A stretch of DNA of 35,685 bases. Origin: Magnetospira sp. (GTDB lineage: Bacteria > Pseudomonadota > Alphaproteobacteria > Rhodospirillales > Magnetospiraceae). The notes beneath the pieces were generated by a model. It had not been told where the DNA came from. It searched no databases and saw only the letters and a program-made list of their open reading frames with translations. Shown one piece after another: positions 25,404-34,771 of the stretch (its first letter is position 1; the number at the start of each line of letters is the position of its first letter). Location of the stretch: NCBI GenBank assembly GCA_028282245.1, contig JANQIL010000018.1, forward strand, positions 1-35,685, read 5' to 3'. Position numbers and translations under genes: made by a program.

Positions 25404-25447
25404 CCTTAAAACACATGTCATCAAGCGGCGGTTCAAAGAATGGCTGG

Positions 25448-25477
25448 ACTATAAGACCGGAAATGCCTTCGAGGCAA
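25448..25477 (-). promoter_or_regulatory. Candidate promoter of the rimP-nusA-infB operon
   Basis: On the - strand TTGCCT (25477-25472), an 18-base spacer and TATAGT (25453-25448). Transcription would begin near 25441, giving a leader of about 85 bases that contains the terminator at 25379-25403. Confidence 0.5.
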
Positions 25478-25519
25478 GTGTTTTTATGACAGTTCGGCGG
25501 CGGCGCGCGATTTGGAAAA

Positions 25520-26251
25520 TCACGCGGAAAGTTCGCCCGGTTCACCGTCGATCGGCGCGGCGCGGGGGTTTCGCGCCCAGGCGAGGTAAACGCAGCCGTC
25601 GCCGTTTTCAAGCGCTTTCGCCTCGTAGCGGGTCTCGACGGCATCGGCCGGACGGCACCGCCAGTCGGCCGGACGACGCGCCGTCCAGGTGAAGTCCGGA
25701 TGACGGGCGACCTGCTCCAGGGACCAGGCGATCAACCCCATGTGGTCGCTGGCCATCCGCAGCTCGGCCCGGTCGGCCATCACTCCGGCCAGTTGCGTCA
25801 GGTTGTCGGGGTTGATGAACCGTCGCTTGGCATGGCGGGCCTTCGGCCACGGATCGGGGAACAACAGGAACACGCGACCCAGGCAGGCATCCGGCAACAC
25901 GTCAAGCAACCGCCGGGCGTCGTCGTCGAACAGCCGAATGTTGGCCAGCCTCGAGTCCGCCTCGATCTCGGCCAGCAGACGCGACACGCCGTTGAGGAAA
26001 GGCTCGCACCCGATGAACCCGACGTCGGGCCGCAGCCGCGCCTGGGCGGCAAGATGCTCGCCGCCGCCGAACCCGATCTCCAGCCACAGATCGGCCGGCG
26101 GCGACGCGAACAGGGCCGCCGGATCACCGGCCGCGTCGAGGGGAACGCGGAGGCGCGGCAACAGGGTCTCGACCAGCCGCCGCCGTCCCGGCTTCAGCTT
26201 CTTGCCATGGCGCCGGCCGTGCAGGCGGCGCCATGGCGAGGCCTCGGTCAC
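25520..26251 (-). CDS. trmB: tRNA (guanine(46)-N7)-methyltransferase TrmB
   Basis: Methylates G46 in the variable loop of tRNA using SAM. The 243-residue protein has the SAM-binding motif [18 protein letters not shown] at about 54-71, [15 protein letters not shown] at 79-93, and the signature [22 protein letters not shown] at about 128-149. The start is a GTG overlapping the metK TGA in the GTGA arrangement; the same frame stays open far upstream inside metK, but those codons are not TrmB-like. Coupling to metK places a SAM user directly behind the SAM producer. Confidence 0.96.
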   Translation of the reverse strand: MTEASPWRRLHGRRHGKKLKPGRRRLVETLLPRLRVPLDAAGDPAALFASPPADLWLEIGFGGGEHLAAQARLRPDVGFIGCEPFLNGVSRLLAEIEADSRLANIRLFDDDARRLLDVLPDACLGRVFLLFPDPWPKARHAKRRFINPDNLTQLAGVMADRAELRMASDHMGLIAWSLEQVARHPDFTWTARRPADWRCRPADAVETRYEAKALENGDGCVYLAWARNPRAAPIDGEPGELSA

Positions 26252-27429
26252 GCTCCGAAGGCGGACTTCAGGTCGGCGGTCAGATCGGTCCGCTCCCACG
26301 AGAACCCGCCGTCCGGCTCCGGATCGCGCCCGAAGTGGCCGTAGGCGGCGGTGCGCGCATAGATCGGACGGTTGAGTTGCAGGTGGTCGCGAATGCCGCG
26401 TGGCCGCAGGTCGACCATTTCCTGGAGCACCTTGGCCAGTTTGGCTTCGTCGACCCGGCCGGTTCCGGCGGTGTCGAGATAGACCGACAGCGGATGCGAG
26501 ACGCCGATGGCGTAGGCGAGCTGAATCGTGCAGCGGTCGGCGAGTCCGGCCGCGACCACGTTCTTGGCCAGATAGCGCGCCACGTAGGCGGCCGAGCGGT
26601 CGACCTTGGTCGGGTCCTTGCCCGAGAAGGCGCCGCCGCCGTGCGGCGCCGCGCCGCCGTAGGTGTCGACGATGATCTTGCGGCCGGTCAATCCGGCGTC
26701 GCCGTCCGGACCGCCGATCACGAACCGTCCGGTCGGATTGACGTAGAATTGATCCTCCGGGCACATCCAACCGTCCGGCAGCACCGCCTCCACGAACGGC
26801 CGCGCGATCTCGCGCACCGCCGCCTGATCCAGGCTGTCGGCGTGCTGGGTCGAGACCACCACCGACGTGGCGCGCACCGGCTTGCCGTTCTCGTAGAGGA
26901 GGGTGACCTGGCTCTTGGAATCGGGGCCCAGGCCGCACGCCGGATCGGCGTGACGGACATCGGCCATGCGGCGCAGGATTTCGTGCGCGTAGTGGATCGG
27001 CGCCGGCATCAGGGCCGGGGTCTCGTCGCAGGCGAACCCGAACATGATGCCCTGGTCGCCGGCACCTTCGTCCTTGTTCTCGCCGGCGTCGACCCCCATC
27101 GCGATGTCGGCCGACTGCGCATGGATGTGCGAGACGATCTCGGCGTTGCGCCAGTGGAACCCGTTCTGCTCGTAACCGATCTCGCGGATCGCCTGCCGCG
27201 CCGCCTCCTTGAACTGCTCGTGACCGAACGTATCGGGTCCGCGCACCTCGCCGGCCAGGGCGACGAAGTTGGTCGTGCACAGGGTTTCCGCGGCCACGCG
27301 GACATTCGGGTCGCCGGCGGCCATGAACAGATCGACGACGGCGTCGGATACCCGGTCGCAGACCTTGTCGGGATGGCCTTCGGAAACCGATTCACTGGTG
27401 AACAGATATGAGGCCGCGGTACTGGACAC
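26248..27429 (-). CDS. metK: S-adenosylmethionine synthetase
   Basis: Makes SAM from methionine and ATP. The 393-residue protein contains [26 protein letters not shown] at about 8-33, the [19 protein letters not shown]-binding signature at about 120-135, and the phosphate-loop motif [19 protein letters not shown] in the last third. The start is a GTG at 27429 with GGGGAG eight bases before it; an in-frame start at 27483 would add 18 residues not found in the family. No SAM riboswitch was recognised upstream, but an 11-bp inverted repeat lies there. Confidence 0.97.
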   Translation of the reverse strand: MSSTAASYLFTSESVSEGHPDKVCDRVSDAVVDLFMAAGDPNVRVAAETLCTTNFVALAGEVRGPDTFGHEQFKEAARQAIREIGYEQNGFHWRNAEIVSHIHAQSADIAMGVDAGENKDEGAGDQGIMFGFACDETPALMPAPIHYAHEILRRMADVRHADPACGLGPDSKSQVTLLYENGKPVRATSVVVSTQHADSLDQAAVREIARPFVEAVLPDGWMCPEDQFYVNPTGRFVIGGPDGDAGLTGRKIIVDTYGGAAPHGGGAFSGKDPTKVDRSAAYVARYLAKNVVAAGLADRCTIQLAYAIGVSHPLSVYLDTAGTGRVDEAKLAKVLQEMVDLRPRGIRDHLQLNRPIYARTAAYGHFGRDPEPDGGFSWERTDLTADLKSAFGA

Positions 27430-27480
27430 GATCAAATCTCCCCTGGATAACGAAAACGTCGACCTCGCCGTGAAACAAGG

Positions 27481-27520
27481 CAAAGGCGCGGGCCGCGCAA
27501 GGTCGGGAACCGCGCCTTTG
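27481..27520 (-). terminator. 11-bp inverted repeat between the XRE regulator and metK
   Basis: Arms CAAAGGCGCGG and CCGCGCCTTTG are perfect complements with an 18-base loop. On the - strand it is followed by CCTTGTTTC. It may terminate the regulator transcript or be a leader structure of metK. Confidence 0.45.
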
Positions 27521-27575
27521 TGGCAAGGATCGTCTATCGGGTCAAGGTCGATGTCGGATCGTGGGTAGCCTCCGG

Positions 27576-28073
27576 TCAGTTCCCGTCGATCGCCGGGTCG
27601 AGGTCCGTGTTGGCGAGCGACTTGGCCAGTTCGAACAGGCGCCGCCGGACCTGGGGGCTGTGAACGCGATAATAGGCGCGCACCAGTTCCAGCGTTTCAC
27701 GACGCGTCAGAGGGTCGGACGCGGGGGTGCTCTGGGGCGGCTCGGCGAACCCCGGATCCGGGATCATGCCTCCGCCGCTTCGCATGGCGTCCGACATGTC
27801 GTCGAAGAAAAACGAAATCGGAACGTCGAGAATACGGCTCAGCTCGTAGAGCCGGCTGGCCCCAATGCGGTTGGCGCCGCGTTCATACTTCTGAATCTGC
27901 TGAAAGGTCAGGCCGACCGCCTCGCCGAGTTTCTCCTGGCTCATTCCGAGCAGGGTCCGGCGCAGGCGAACCCTGCTCCCGACATGAATATCGATCGGGT
28001 TCGGAACGCCCGGGGGCAATCGTCGTTCGTTCGCGCCGCGTTTATGCAGAGCGGTGATATGTTGGTCGTTCAT
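27576..28073 (-). CDS. XRE-family regulator of the PraR type
   Basis: A 165-residue helix-turn-helix regulator. The DNA-binding domain is about 28-90: [66 protein letters not shown]. This is strikingly close to rhizobial PraR/PhrR, which lies in the same place between lnt and metK and represses quorum-sensing and surface genes in Rhizobium. The C-terminal half (about 95-165) ends in [33 protein letters not shown], also typical of this group. Its role here cannot be assumed from rhizobia. Upstream lie two overlapping promoter candidates and a GTTG-ttt-CAAC inverted repeat that may be an autoregulatory operator. Confidence 0.9.
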   Translation of the reverse strand: MNDQHITALHKRGANERRLPPGVPNPIDIHVGSRVRLRRTLLGMSQEKLGEAVGLTFQQIQKYERGANRIGASRLYELSRILDVPISFFFDDMSDAMRSGGGMIPDPGFAEPPQSTPASDPLTRRETLELVRAYYRVHSPQVRRRLFELAKSLANTDLDPAIDGN

Positions 28074-28121
28074 GGCGCTCGTATGTCTCCGTCACATCCT
28101 TCGTCGGCAGAGTGTTCTGCG

Positions 28122-28132
28122 GTTGTTTCAAC
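28122..28132 (-). promoter_or_regulatory. GTTG-ttt-CAAC inverted repeat upstream of the XRE regulator
   Basis: Perfect 4-bp arms around three bases, in the expected leader of the regulator gene. Next to it on the - strand are three closely spaced TAAG units (about 28138-28153). A candidate autoregulatory operator; not tested against any known site. Confidence 0.35.
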
Positions 28133-28152
28133 TCAAACTTACCTTACTCTTA

Positions 28153-28181
28153 GGTATAGGGTCAAGACCCAATAACCGCAA
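28153..28181 (-). promoter_or_regulatory. Candidate promoter of the XRE regulator
   Basis: On the - strand TTGCGG (28181-28176), 17-base spacer, TATACC (28158-28153). A second overlapping option is TTGACC (28165-28160) with TAAGTT (28141-28136), 18 bases apart. Confidence 0.5.
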
Positions 28182-28218
28182 GCGGAAACATTGTCAGGGG
28201 TGCCGAAACCGAGTCATA

Positions 28219-28300
28219 CGGATTCCGGATGATCAACCCGGGCTCCGTATCGAGTCGCCATTGCGGCGACGGCCCAACGGGCGGAGCCCGCGCCCGGCGA
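28219..28300 (+). repeat. 82-bp dispersed repeat module Y plus core, copy 2
   Basis: Matches 227-308 (opposite strand) at 76 of 82 positions without gaps. At its left end CATACGGATTCCGG pairs imperfectly with CCGGGCTCCGTAT at 28238-28250, giving a palindromic unit of about 35 bases; the GC-rich core with two further hairpins follows. Similarity to the first copy stops at 28300. Confidence 0.8.
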
Positions 28301-28306
28301 CCAAAC

Positions 28307-28321
28307 CGGCCCCTCGGGCCG
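28307..28321 (-). terminator. Possible terminator downstream of lnt
   Basis: A perfect 6-bp stem CGGCCC-gag-GGGCCG followed on the - strand by GTTTGG, about 60 bases past the lnt stop. The T-run is poor, so the call is tentative. Confidence 0.4.
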
Positions 28322-28381
28322 CTTCACGCCGAAACGGGATCGTTCGGACGCCTCGCGAGTTCGTTCAGGATCCGGCCGGCA

Positions 28382-29956
28382 TCACCTGCGGCGCGCCCGC
28401 GCCAATCCCGCGCAGGCGACCAGAAGCACACTGGCCAGGCAAACCGGCAGCGCGTTACCGAGTCGGGAAAACGGCGTGGCCGCCGGAAGGGGGCGCGGCA
28501 GCGCGGCATCCAGCACCCCGCGGCGTCCGAGCTCCAGATAGGCGGTCACCCGTCCGAACGGGTCGACCACGCCGGAAATGCCGGTGTTGGCGACCCGCAC
28601 CAGGGGCAAGCCCTCCTCGACGGCGCGCAGGCGAACCGCCGCGAAATGCTGGTATGGGCCCGGCGACAGGCCGAACCAACCGTCGTTGGTAATGTTGAGC
28701 AGCCATTCCGGGCGGTCGTCGGGGTCGGCCACCGCGCCCGGAAAAATCGCCTCGTAGCAGATCAGCGGAGCGACCGGGGGCAGCCCGGGCAGGCGCAGGG
28801 TCGGACGGCCATCGCCCGGCGAGAAATCCACCGATCCGGTGGTCAGCTTGGCGATCCGCAGCCACTCCTTGAACGGCACGTATTCGCCGAACGGCACCAG
28901 ATGCACCTTGTCATAGGTCGCGATGATTCGGCCGTCGCCGTCGATCGCCTGAAGGCTGTTCCACAGGCGCGCCACGCGGCCGCCCTCGACCAGCCGCCGC
29001 CGCGCGCCGGCCAACAGCAGTCCGTCCTCGGGCGCCGTGTCGCCCAGCAGCCGCAGCAGGTCGGGAGTCTCGGCCAGGTAGAAGGGCACCGCCGTCTCGG
29101 CCCAGATCACGTGGGTCGGCGGCGGCAACGGAGTTCCCTCGGCGTCGGCCGACCGCATCCGGCTGAGCGCCACCTGATCGCCGACATTGCGGACCTTGAG
29201 GCCGGGATGCCATTTTTCGACCTGCGGGATGTTCGGCTGCACCAACCGCAGGCGCACCGATTCGATCGCCGACGCATCGGGCGGCCCGGCGGCCGACAGG
29301 CGCAATGTGCCCCAGCCGCCGACCAGCGCCAGCAGGGCGATTCCCACCGCCATCGGACGACGGCGCCCGGGGCGTCCGCGCGGCGCCGCCAGGGTGGCCG
29401 GCAGAGCAGCCAGCGCGACGGTGATCAGGCCGAGTCCGTAGACGCCGATCACCGAGGCCGGCTGCAACATCGCCGGAACCACCGTCCACGCGGTGCCCAT
29501 CAGGTTCCACGGGAACCCGGTCAGGGCCCAGCCGCGCACCCATTCGAACAGCATCCACAGCGCGGCGAAGGCGACCACCCGACTCCAGCCCCGGGTGCCG
29601 GTGGCGCGCAGGGCCAGGGTCGTCAGCCCGGTGAACAACGCCAACCCGGCCGCCAGGCCGCCGATGGCGAAGGGGATCATCCAGGCGAACCGCTCCGGAT
29701 CGGTCAGAAAGGAATGGGCCACCCAATGCAGGCCGGCGGCGAACTGGCCAAGTCCGAAGAACCAGCCGACCGCGAAGGCGCCGCGCCGGGTCGTCGCGCC
29801 GTCGAGCAGCCACAGCAGCCCGGGAAACGAGACCCAAAGCAGGGGCAGCAGGTGAAACGGCGGCATGACCAGGGCGGTGGCGGCGCCCAGAACGACGGCC
29901 AGGACGGCGCGCTGCCGGCCGTTGCGCCCGGCCATCCAGGCCGCCCATCGATCCAT
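28382..29956 (-). CDS. lnt: Apolipoprotein N-acyltransferase
   Basis: Adds the third acyl chain to the N-terminal cysteine of lipoproteins in the inner membrane. The 524-residue protein has about six hydrophobic helices in its N-terminal half, including [14 protein letters not shown] and [11 protein letters not shown] nitrilase-type domain follows, carrying the catalytic triad: Glu in [11 protein letters not shown], Lys in [14 protein letters not shown] and Cys in [11 protein letters not shown] last hydrophobic helix lies near the C-terminus. It follows the corC gene by 27 bases in the conserved phoH-ybeY-corC-lnt order. Confidence 0.96.
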   Translation of the reverse strand: MDRWAAWMAGRNGRQRAVLAVVLGAATALVMPPFHLLPLLWVSFPGLLWLLDGATTRRGAFAVGWFFGLGQFAAGLHWVAHSFLTDPERFAWMIPFAIGGLAAGLALFTGLTTLALRATGTRGWSRVVAFAALWMLFEWVRGWALTGFPWNLMGTAWTVVPAMLQPASVIGVYGLGLITVALAALPATLAAPRGRPGRRRPMAVGIALLALVGGWGTLRLSAAGPPDASAIESVRLRLVQPNIPQVEKWHPGLKVRNVGDQVALSRMRSADAEGTPLPPPTHVIWAETAVPFYLAETPDLLRLLGDTAPEDGLLLAGARRRLVEGGRVARLWNSLQAIDGDGRIIATYDKVHLVPFGEYVPFKEWLRIAKLTTGSVDFSPGDGRPTLRLPGLPPVAPLICYEAIFPGAVADPDDRPEWLLNITNDGWFGLSPGPYQHFAAVRLRAVEEGLPLVRVANTGISGVVDPFGRVTAYLELGRRGVLDAALPRPLPAATPFSRLGNALPVCLASVLLVACAGLARARRR

Positions 29957-29983
29957 TGTTCTCGCCCCTGGGTTGTCCGCGCG

Positions 29984-30925
29984 TCAGTCGGCGCGGCCGT
30001 TGGTCGGCCCCACGACATCCTCCGAATCGGCAAGGCTTCCGGCCCGCGCGCGCAATCTTCGGATACGCCGCGGATCGGCGTCCAGCACCTCGAACTCGAC
30101 CCCGGAGGGATGGGTGATCAATTCGCCGCGAATCGGCACCCGGCCGGCCAGCGCGAACACCAGACCGCCCAGCGTGTCCACGTCCTCGCGCTCCTCGTCG
30201 CTGACGAAGCGACCGCAACGGGCCTCGAAATCGGCGACCGACACCCGGGCGTCGGCCAGGAAGGTCCGGTCGGCCTGCTCGACCAGCGCCGGATCGAGAC
30301 CCCGGTCGTGCTCGTCCTCGATCTCGCCGACGATCTCCTCGACCAGATCCTCGATGGTCACCAGGCCGTCGATGCCCCCATACTCGTCGACCACCAGCGC
30401 CATGTGGCAGCGCGACACCCGCATCTCCAGCAGCAGTTCCAGCACCCGCATGGACGGCGACACGTAGATCACCTTGCGGACCAGCCGCGCGAGGTCGAAG
30501 GCGTCCTGGCGGTCCCAATAGGTGAGCACGTCCTTGATGTGGGCCATGCCGATGGTCTCGTCCAGGCTTTCGCGGAACACCGGAACCCGCGAATGGCCCT
30601 CGCGGATCATCGTCTCGACCACCTCGACGAACGTACTGTGCGCCTCCAGGGCGACGATGTCGGCGCGCGGCACCATGGCATCCCACATGGTGCGATCGCG
30701 CAGGGCCAGGATGTTGTCGAGCAGGATTCGCTCCTGCTCCTCGATCGGCTGCGTGGAGTCCTCGTGCTCCTCGATCAGTTCGTCGATCGCCTCGCGCAGG
30801 GTGTTCTCGGGCTCGCGCTGGCGCCGGCGGCCGCGCCACCAGTCGGCCAGACTGGAAATCAGGGAAGGGTCGCCGTCACCGCCCTGGCCGGCGGCGGACG
30901 GCGGAGAGGCGGCACCGTCATTCAT
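29984..30925 (-). CDS. CorC/TlyC-type CBS-domain protein
   Basis: A 313-residue soluble protein with a tandem CBS pair (about 82-205: [75 protein letters not shown]) and a C-terminal CorC_HlyC (FAD-like fold) domain at about 220-300, including [18 protein letters not shown]. Family members are annotated as magnesium/cobalt efflux factors or hemolysin-like proteins. The conserved position between ybeY and lnt points to a housekeeping envelope or ion-homeostasis role. Its ATG overlaps the end of ybeY. Confidence 0.93.
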   Translation of the reverse strand: MNDGAASPPSAAGQGGDGDPSLISSLADWWRGRRRQREPENTLREAIDELIEEHEDSTQPIEEQERILLDNILALRDRTMWDAMVPRADIVALEAHSTFVEVVETMIREGHSRVPVFRESLDETIGMAHIKDVLTYWDRQDAFDLARLVRKVIYVSPSMRVLELLLEMRVSRCHMALVVDEYGGIDGLVTIEDLVEEIVGEIEDEHDRGLDPALVEQADRTFLADARVSVADFEARCGRFVSDEEREDVDTLGGLVFALAGRVPIRGELITHPSGVEFEVLDADPRRIRRLRARAGSLADSEDVVGPTNGRAD

Positions 30926-31413
30926 GGAACAGGCTCCCCCCGCCCGGCGCGGGGATCGGCGATCCCGAGCCGGCCAAGAACGCGGGCTTCCAGGTCTTCC
31001 ATCTGCTGTGCTTCGCTTTCCGTCGCATGGTCGTGACCGAGCAAATGCAGCATACCATGCACCACCAGATGACTGAAATGGTCGGTCAGACTCCGGCCGA
31101 CCTCGGCGGATTCGCGGCGCGCGGTTTCCAGGGCGATCACCACGTCGCCCAGCAGGCGCGGCGCGCCGGGCGCCTGATCGGCGTCGAGACCGGCAAACGA
31201 TAGAACGTTGGTCGGCCGATCGAGGCCTCGGTAGGCGCGGTTGAGATCCCGCACCGTCGCGTCGTCGGCCAGCACCAGACAGACCTCCACCGCCGGGTCG
31301 TCCAAGGTTCCGACGGCGGCCCGCGCGACGCGGCGGCCGATCGCCTCGGCGCCGGGCAACGCGGCGTCCCAGTCGCCGCCGGCCCGCCGCACGGCGATGT
31401 CCGGTTTAGTCAT
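30922..31413 (-). CDS. ybeY: Endoribonuclease / rRNA maturation factor YbeY
   Basis: A single-strand-specific metal-dependent RNase acting in 16S rRNA 3' maturation and ribosome quality control. The 163-residue protein has VCLVLADDATVRDLNRAYRGLDRPTNVLSFA at about 44-74 and the zinc motif HLVVHGMLHLLGHDH at about 122-136, with three metal-ligand histidines. The ATG at 31413 overlaps the phoH stop by 8 bases; the longer open frame upstream of it lies inside phoH and is not YbeY-like. The TGA overlaps the corC ATG in an ATGA arrangement. Confidence 0.96.
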   Translation of the reverse strand: MTKPDIAVRRAGGDWDAALPGAEAIGRRVARAAVGTLDDPAVEVCLVLADDATVRDLNRAYRGLDRPTNVLSFAGLDADQAPGAPRLLGDVVIALETARRESAEVGRSLTDHFSHLVVHGMLHLLGHDHATESEAQQMEDLEARVLGRLGIADPRAGRGEPVP

Positions 31414-32431
31414 TGCGGCCGCGCGTCTCGCGCTCATAGGGGGCGGCGAGCCGGCGCCGGGATTCGACGGCGTTGTAGGCGAGCACGATGCGGGTGACCA
31501 GGGCATGGCGCACCACGTCGCTTTCCTGGAACCGGACGAGCGACACACCGGGCACGCCTTCCAGGACATCCACCGCGTCACGCAGCCCGGATCGGGTGCC
31601 GCGCGGCAGGTCGACCTGCGACAGGTCGCCGGTCACCACCATCCGCGACCCCTGACCGAGGCGAGTCAGGAACATCTTCATCTGCACCGCGGTGGTGTTC
31701 TGCGCCTCGTCCAGGATCACGAAGGCGTTCGAGAGGGTGCGGCCGCGCATGAAGGCGAGCGGCGCCACCTCGATGTCCCCGGTCTCCATGCGCTTGGCCA
31801 CCTGTTCGGCCGGCAGCATGTCGTGCAGGGCGTCGTACAGCGGCCGCAGGTAGGGGTCCACCTTCTCGCGCATGTTGCCGGGCAGGAATCCGAGCTGCTC
31901 GCCCGCCTCGACGGCCGGCCGCGACAAAATCACCCGGTCCACCTCGCCGGCGATCATCCGCTCGACCGCCTTGGCCACCGCGAGATAGGTCTTGCCGGTG
32001 CCGGCCGGGCCGAGCCCGAACACCAGGTCGTGCTCGTCGATCGCCCGCAGATAATCGGCCTGGGCCGGCGAGCGGGGACTGACCGTGCGCTTGCGGGTCT
32101 TGACGGCCATTCCCAGGGCGTCGGTGTCGCCCGATCCGGCGACCATGCGCAACGCCGCGTCGACCTCGTCGCCGCCCACGGCGGCGCCCTTTCGCAGGCG
32201 GTCGTAAAGGCCGTTGAGGACATTGGCGGCCTCGCTCCTGGCGTTGGTCTCGCCGGCGACCGCGACCATGTTGCCATTGGTATAGAGGGTCGCCCCAAGG
32301 GACCTTTCGATGCACGCGAGATGGCTATGATGGGGACCAAACAGGGTCGCCGCCAGATCATTGTCGTCAAAGACGAGAATGAGATTGCCGGAAGCCGGAT
32401 CGAACGGATCGCGGGCGTCGACGGGACCCAT
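31406..32431 (-). CDS. ybeZ: PhoH-family ATPase (YbeZ)
   Basis: A 341-residue PhoH-like protein, an ATPase or RNA helicase-like partner of YbeY. It has a KH-like N-terminal part (about 15-90) and a P-loop domain with Walker A GPAGTGKT at 141-148 and Walker B FVILDEAQNTTAVQMKMFLTRLG at about 233-255. The ATG shares one base with the miaB stop (TGATG), showing tight translational coupling. The miaB-phoH-ybeY-corC-lnt order is conserved widely in proteobacteria. Confidence 0.95.
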   Translation of the reverse strand: MGPVDARDPFDPASGNLILVFDDNDLAATLFGPHHSHLACIERSLGATLYTNGNMVAVAGETNARSEAANVLNGLYDRLRKGAAVGGDEVDAALRMVAGSGDTDALGMAVKTRKRTVSPRSPAQADYLRAIDEHDLVFGLGPAGTGKTYLAVAKAVERMIAGEVDRVILSRPAVEAGEQLGFLPGNMREKVDPYLRPLYDALHDMLPAEQVAKRMETGDIEVAPLAFMRGRTLSNAFVILDEAQNTTAVQMKMFLTRLGQGSRMVVTGDLSQVDLPRGTRSGLRDAVDVLEGVPGVSLVRFQESDVVRHALVTRIVLAYNAVESRRRLAAPYERETRGRND

Positions 32432-33768
32432 CAGGCGCAGGCCCTCGCGGGCGCCGCCACCGCCACCCCGGCCAGGCTGTTCGGATGGGCGGCAACGATT
32501 TTCAGATCCACCAGGTCTCCCGGCCGCGCCGCGCCGGCCGCCACGTGCACCGCCTGCATGTGGGGGCTGCGGCCGACGAGCTGACCCGGATGGCGCCCCG
32601 CGCGGTCCAGCAGCACCGGCAGGACACGCCCCACGCAGGCCCGGTTGAACGCCTCCTGATCGGCGTTCAGGCGATCCTGCAGGCGACTCAGCCGCTCGCC
32701 GGCCACCGCGTCGGCAACCTGATCGGGCAGGGTCGCGGCCGGGGTTCCGGGGCGCGCGCTGAACTTGAAGGAATAGGCCTGGGCAAATCCGATCTCCGCC
32801 ACCAGATCGAGGGTCGCCTGGAACTCCGCCTCGGTCTCGCCCGGAAAGCCGGTGATGAAATCCGAGGACAGGGCGAGGTCGGGCCGCGCCGCGCGCAGCC
32901 GGTCGACCAGCCGCCGGTAGTCGTCGGCGGTATGACGGCGATTCATGGCGCGCAGCACCCGGTCGGACCCCGACTGCGCCGGCAGGTGCAGAAACGGCAT
33001 CAACTGCGGCACCTCGCGATGGGCGGCGATCAGGCCGTCATCCATGTCGGCCGGATGCGAGGTGGTGTAGCGCAGCCGGTCCATGCCGTCGAGCGACGCC
33101 AATTCGCGCAGCAGGTCGCCGAGACCGCCCGGCGCGCCGTGATAGGCGTTGACGTTCTGGCCAACCAGGGTGATCTCGCGCACGCCCTGGGCAAGCAGGG
33201 CGCGGGCGTCGGCCATGACCTCGGCGGCCGGACGCGAATACTCGGCGCCACGGGTGTAGGGCACGACGCAGAAGGCGCAGAACCGGTCGCAGCCCTCCTG
33301 AACCGACAGAAAGGCGCTCGGTCCGTCGGCGCGCGGCTCCGGCAGCAGGTCGAACTTGGGCATCACCGGAAACTCGGTCGCCACCCGTTCGCCGGCCGTT
33401 CGGCCGACACGGTCCAGCAGGTCCGGCAACCGGGCGTAGGTCTGCGGCCCGACCACCAGATCCACGTGGGGCGCCCGGCGCAGGATCTCCGCCCCCTCGG
33501 CCTGCGCCACGCAGCCGGCCACCACCAGCACCATGCGGCGCCCGTCGCGCGCCGCCGCCTGCTTGTCCAGGCGCAGCCGCCCAAGGTCCGAATAGACTTT
33601 CTCGGCCGCCTTCTCGCGGATGTGGCAGGTGTTGAGGATCACCATGTCGGCCCCCGCCGGATCGTCGACCGACCGGTAGCCGAGCGGTGCCAGGAGATCG
33701 GCCATGCGCGCCGAGTCGTAGACGTTCATCTGGCAGCCGAAGGTTTTGATGTGCAGGTTTCTCACCAC
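32431..33768 (-). CDS. miaB: tRNA-2-methylthio-N6-dimethylallyladenosine synthase MiaB
   Basis: A radical-SAM methylthiotransferase that modifies A37 of tRNAs reading U-starting codons. The 445-residue protein has the N-terminal UPF0004 cysteines C12, C48 and C86 ([36 protein letters not shown]) for the auxiliary cluster, the radical-SAM CxxxCxxC at C160, C164 and C167 ([10 protein letters not shown]), and a C-terminal TRAM domain. All ligands are present. The start codon at 33768 precedes the conserved KTFGCQMN by seven residues. It lies 9 bases after fur. Confidence 0.97.
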   Translation of the reverse strand: MVRNLHIKTFGCQMNVYDSARMADLLAPLGYRSVDDPAGADMVILNTCHIREKAAEKVYSDLGRLRLDKQAAARDGRRMVLVVAGCVAQAEGAEILRRAPHVDLVVGPQTYARLPDLLDRVGRTAGERVATEFPVMPKFDLLPEPRADGPSAFLSVQEGCDRFCAFCVVPYTRGAEYSRPAAEVMADARALLAQGVREITLVGQNVNAYHGAPGGLGDLLRELASLDGMDRLRYTTSHPADMDDGLIAAHREVPQLMPFLHLPAQSGSDRVLRAMNRRHTADDYRRLVDRLRAARPDLALSSDFITGFPGETEAEFQATLDLVAEIGFAQAYSFKFSARPGTPAATLPDQVADAVAGERLSRLQDRLNADQEAFNRACVGRVLPVLLDRAGRHPGQLVGRSPHMQAVHVAAGAARPGDLVDLKIVAAHPNSLAGVAVAAPARACA

Positions 33769-33777
33769 CGCCGCCGG

Positions 33778-34251
33778 TCAGTCGTCGCTCGGGTCGTCGT
33801 TCCCGGACAACGGGACGCCATAGAGTTCCAGCCGGTGGCCGACCAGGCGAAAACCGTACTGCTCGGCAATGCGCCGTTGCAGCGCCTCGATTTCATCGTT
33901 CTGGAATTCGATCACCCGTCCCGATTTCATGTCGATCAGGTGATCGTGATGCTCGTCCGGGGATTCCTCGTAGCGCGCCCGGCCGTCCCCGAAGTCCAGG
34001 CGGTCGATGATCGCCGCCTCCTCCAGCAGGCGCACGGTCCGGTAGACGGTGGCGATGCTGATCTTGGGGTCCACCAGGGTGGACCGCCGATAGAGCTCCT
34101 CCACGTCCGGATGGTCGTTGGCCTCCGACAGAACGCGCGCGATGATCCGTCGCTGGCCGGTCATTTTCATGCCGCTTTCGATGCACCGCTGCTCGATTCG
34201 CGACGGCCGGGCGGCCTCGCCCCCGGTCTTTGTGGAGTTGTCCGCCGACAC
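33778..34251 (-). CDS. fur: Fur-family transcriptional regulator
   Basis: A 157-residue metal-responsive repressor of the alphaproteobacterial Fur/Mur type. The winged-helix domain is about 18-95 (MTGQRRIIARVLSEANDHPDVEELYRR, ISIATVYRTVRLLEE). The dimerisation/metal domain has FGDGRARYEESPDEHHDHLIDMKSG, with the HHDH ligands. It lacks the CxxC zinc motifs of E. coli Fur, as do many alphaproteobacterial members, which often sense manganese or iron through other regulators. The start is a GTG at 34251; an ATG inside the helix region would truncate the fold. It precedes miaB by 9 bases. Whether it senses Fe or Mn cannot be told from sequence. Confidence 0.93.
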   Translation of the reverse strand: MSADNSTKTGGEAARPSRIEQRCIESGMKMTGQRRIIARVLSEANDHPDVEELYRRSTLVDPKISIATVYRTVRLLEEAAIIDRLDFGDGRARYEESPDEHHDHLIDMKSGRVIEFQNDEIEALQRRIAEQYGFRLVGHRLELYGVPLSGNDDPSDD

Positions 34252-34303
34252 GTCTATAAGCGCCTACCCTTTTCCGTGGTTTTCACGCGCCGCCACGCGA
34301 TCG

Positions 34304-34708
34304 TTACTTCCGCGATTTTGTGCCAAGGCCAATCTTCTTGGCAAGGCTGCTCCGATGCGCGGCGTAGTCGGGAGCGACCATCGGGTAGTCGGCCTGCAGC
34401 CCCCAACGCTCCCGATATTCTTCGGGTGTCATGTTGTAGGCCGTTTTGAGGTGCCGCTTCAACATTTTTAGTTTCTTGCCGTCTTCCAGGCAGATCAAGT
34501 AATCCGGATGGATGGATTTTTTAACCGGTACCGCCGGTCGCGGGCGTTCCTGCTTGATCTCGGGCTCGTCCAGTGACGACAAAGTCTTGTAAACATCCTG
34601 GATAAGTTGGGGAATATCGTTTACCGCAACGGTGTTGTTGCCGACGTGGGCCGCGACGATCTCGGCGGTCAACTCCATCAGCACGGTTAGATTTTCATGG
34701 TCAGACAT
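34304..34708 (-). CDS. MucR/Ros-family transcriptional regulator
   Basis: A 134-residue H-NS-like regulator of the MucR/Ros family, which binds AT-rich sites and controls exopolysaccharide, motility and virulence genes in alphaproteobacteria. The N-terminal oligomerisation helix is MSDHENLTVLMELTAEIVAAHVGNN. The DNA-binding region is about 65-120 (IHPDYLICLEDGKKLKMLKRHL, MTPEEYRERWGLQADYPMVAPDYA). Of the zinc ligands, Cys73, Asp76 and His86 are present, but the second histidine, expected at about 90, is Ala, so the fold probably does without a fully ligated zinc, as described for some rhizobial homologues. It stands 52 bases ahead of fur. Confidence 0.94.
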   Translation of the reverse strand: MSDHENLTVLMELTAEIVAAHVGNNTVAVNDIPQLIQDVYKTLSSLDEPEIKQERPRPAVPVKKSIHPDYLICLEDGKKLKMLKRHLKTAYNMTPEEYRERWGLQADYPMVAPDYAAHRSSLAKKIGLGTKSRK

Positions 34709-34771
34709 AACGAGGATTTTCCCTTCAGAGCATTCATTTTTCGAAACATAGATTGATTTTCGACATCATGC

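Larger units (their letters stand above)
28074..28381. other. Intergenic region between the XRE regulator and lnt
   Basis: 308 bases with the regulator's promoter region (28122-28181), the second 82-bp dispersed repeat (28219-28300) and a hairpin (28307-28321) downstream of lnt. No gene recognised. Confidence 0.6.

Noticed and set aside
25520-27280. Long - strand frame suggesting a metK-trmB fusion of 586 codons
   Set aside because: The upstream part is the wrong frame of metK; TrmB begins at the GTG overlapping the metK stop.
28229-31036. + strand open frame of 935 codons opposite lnt and the corC gene
   Set aside because: Antisense shadow of conserved genes; begins inside the dispersed repeat.
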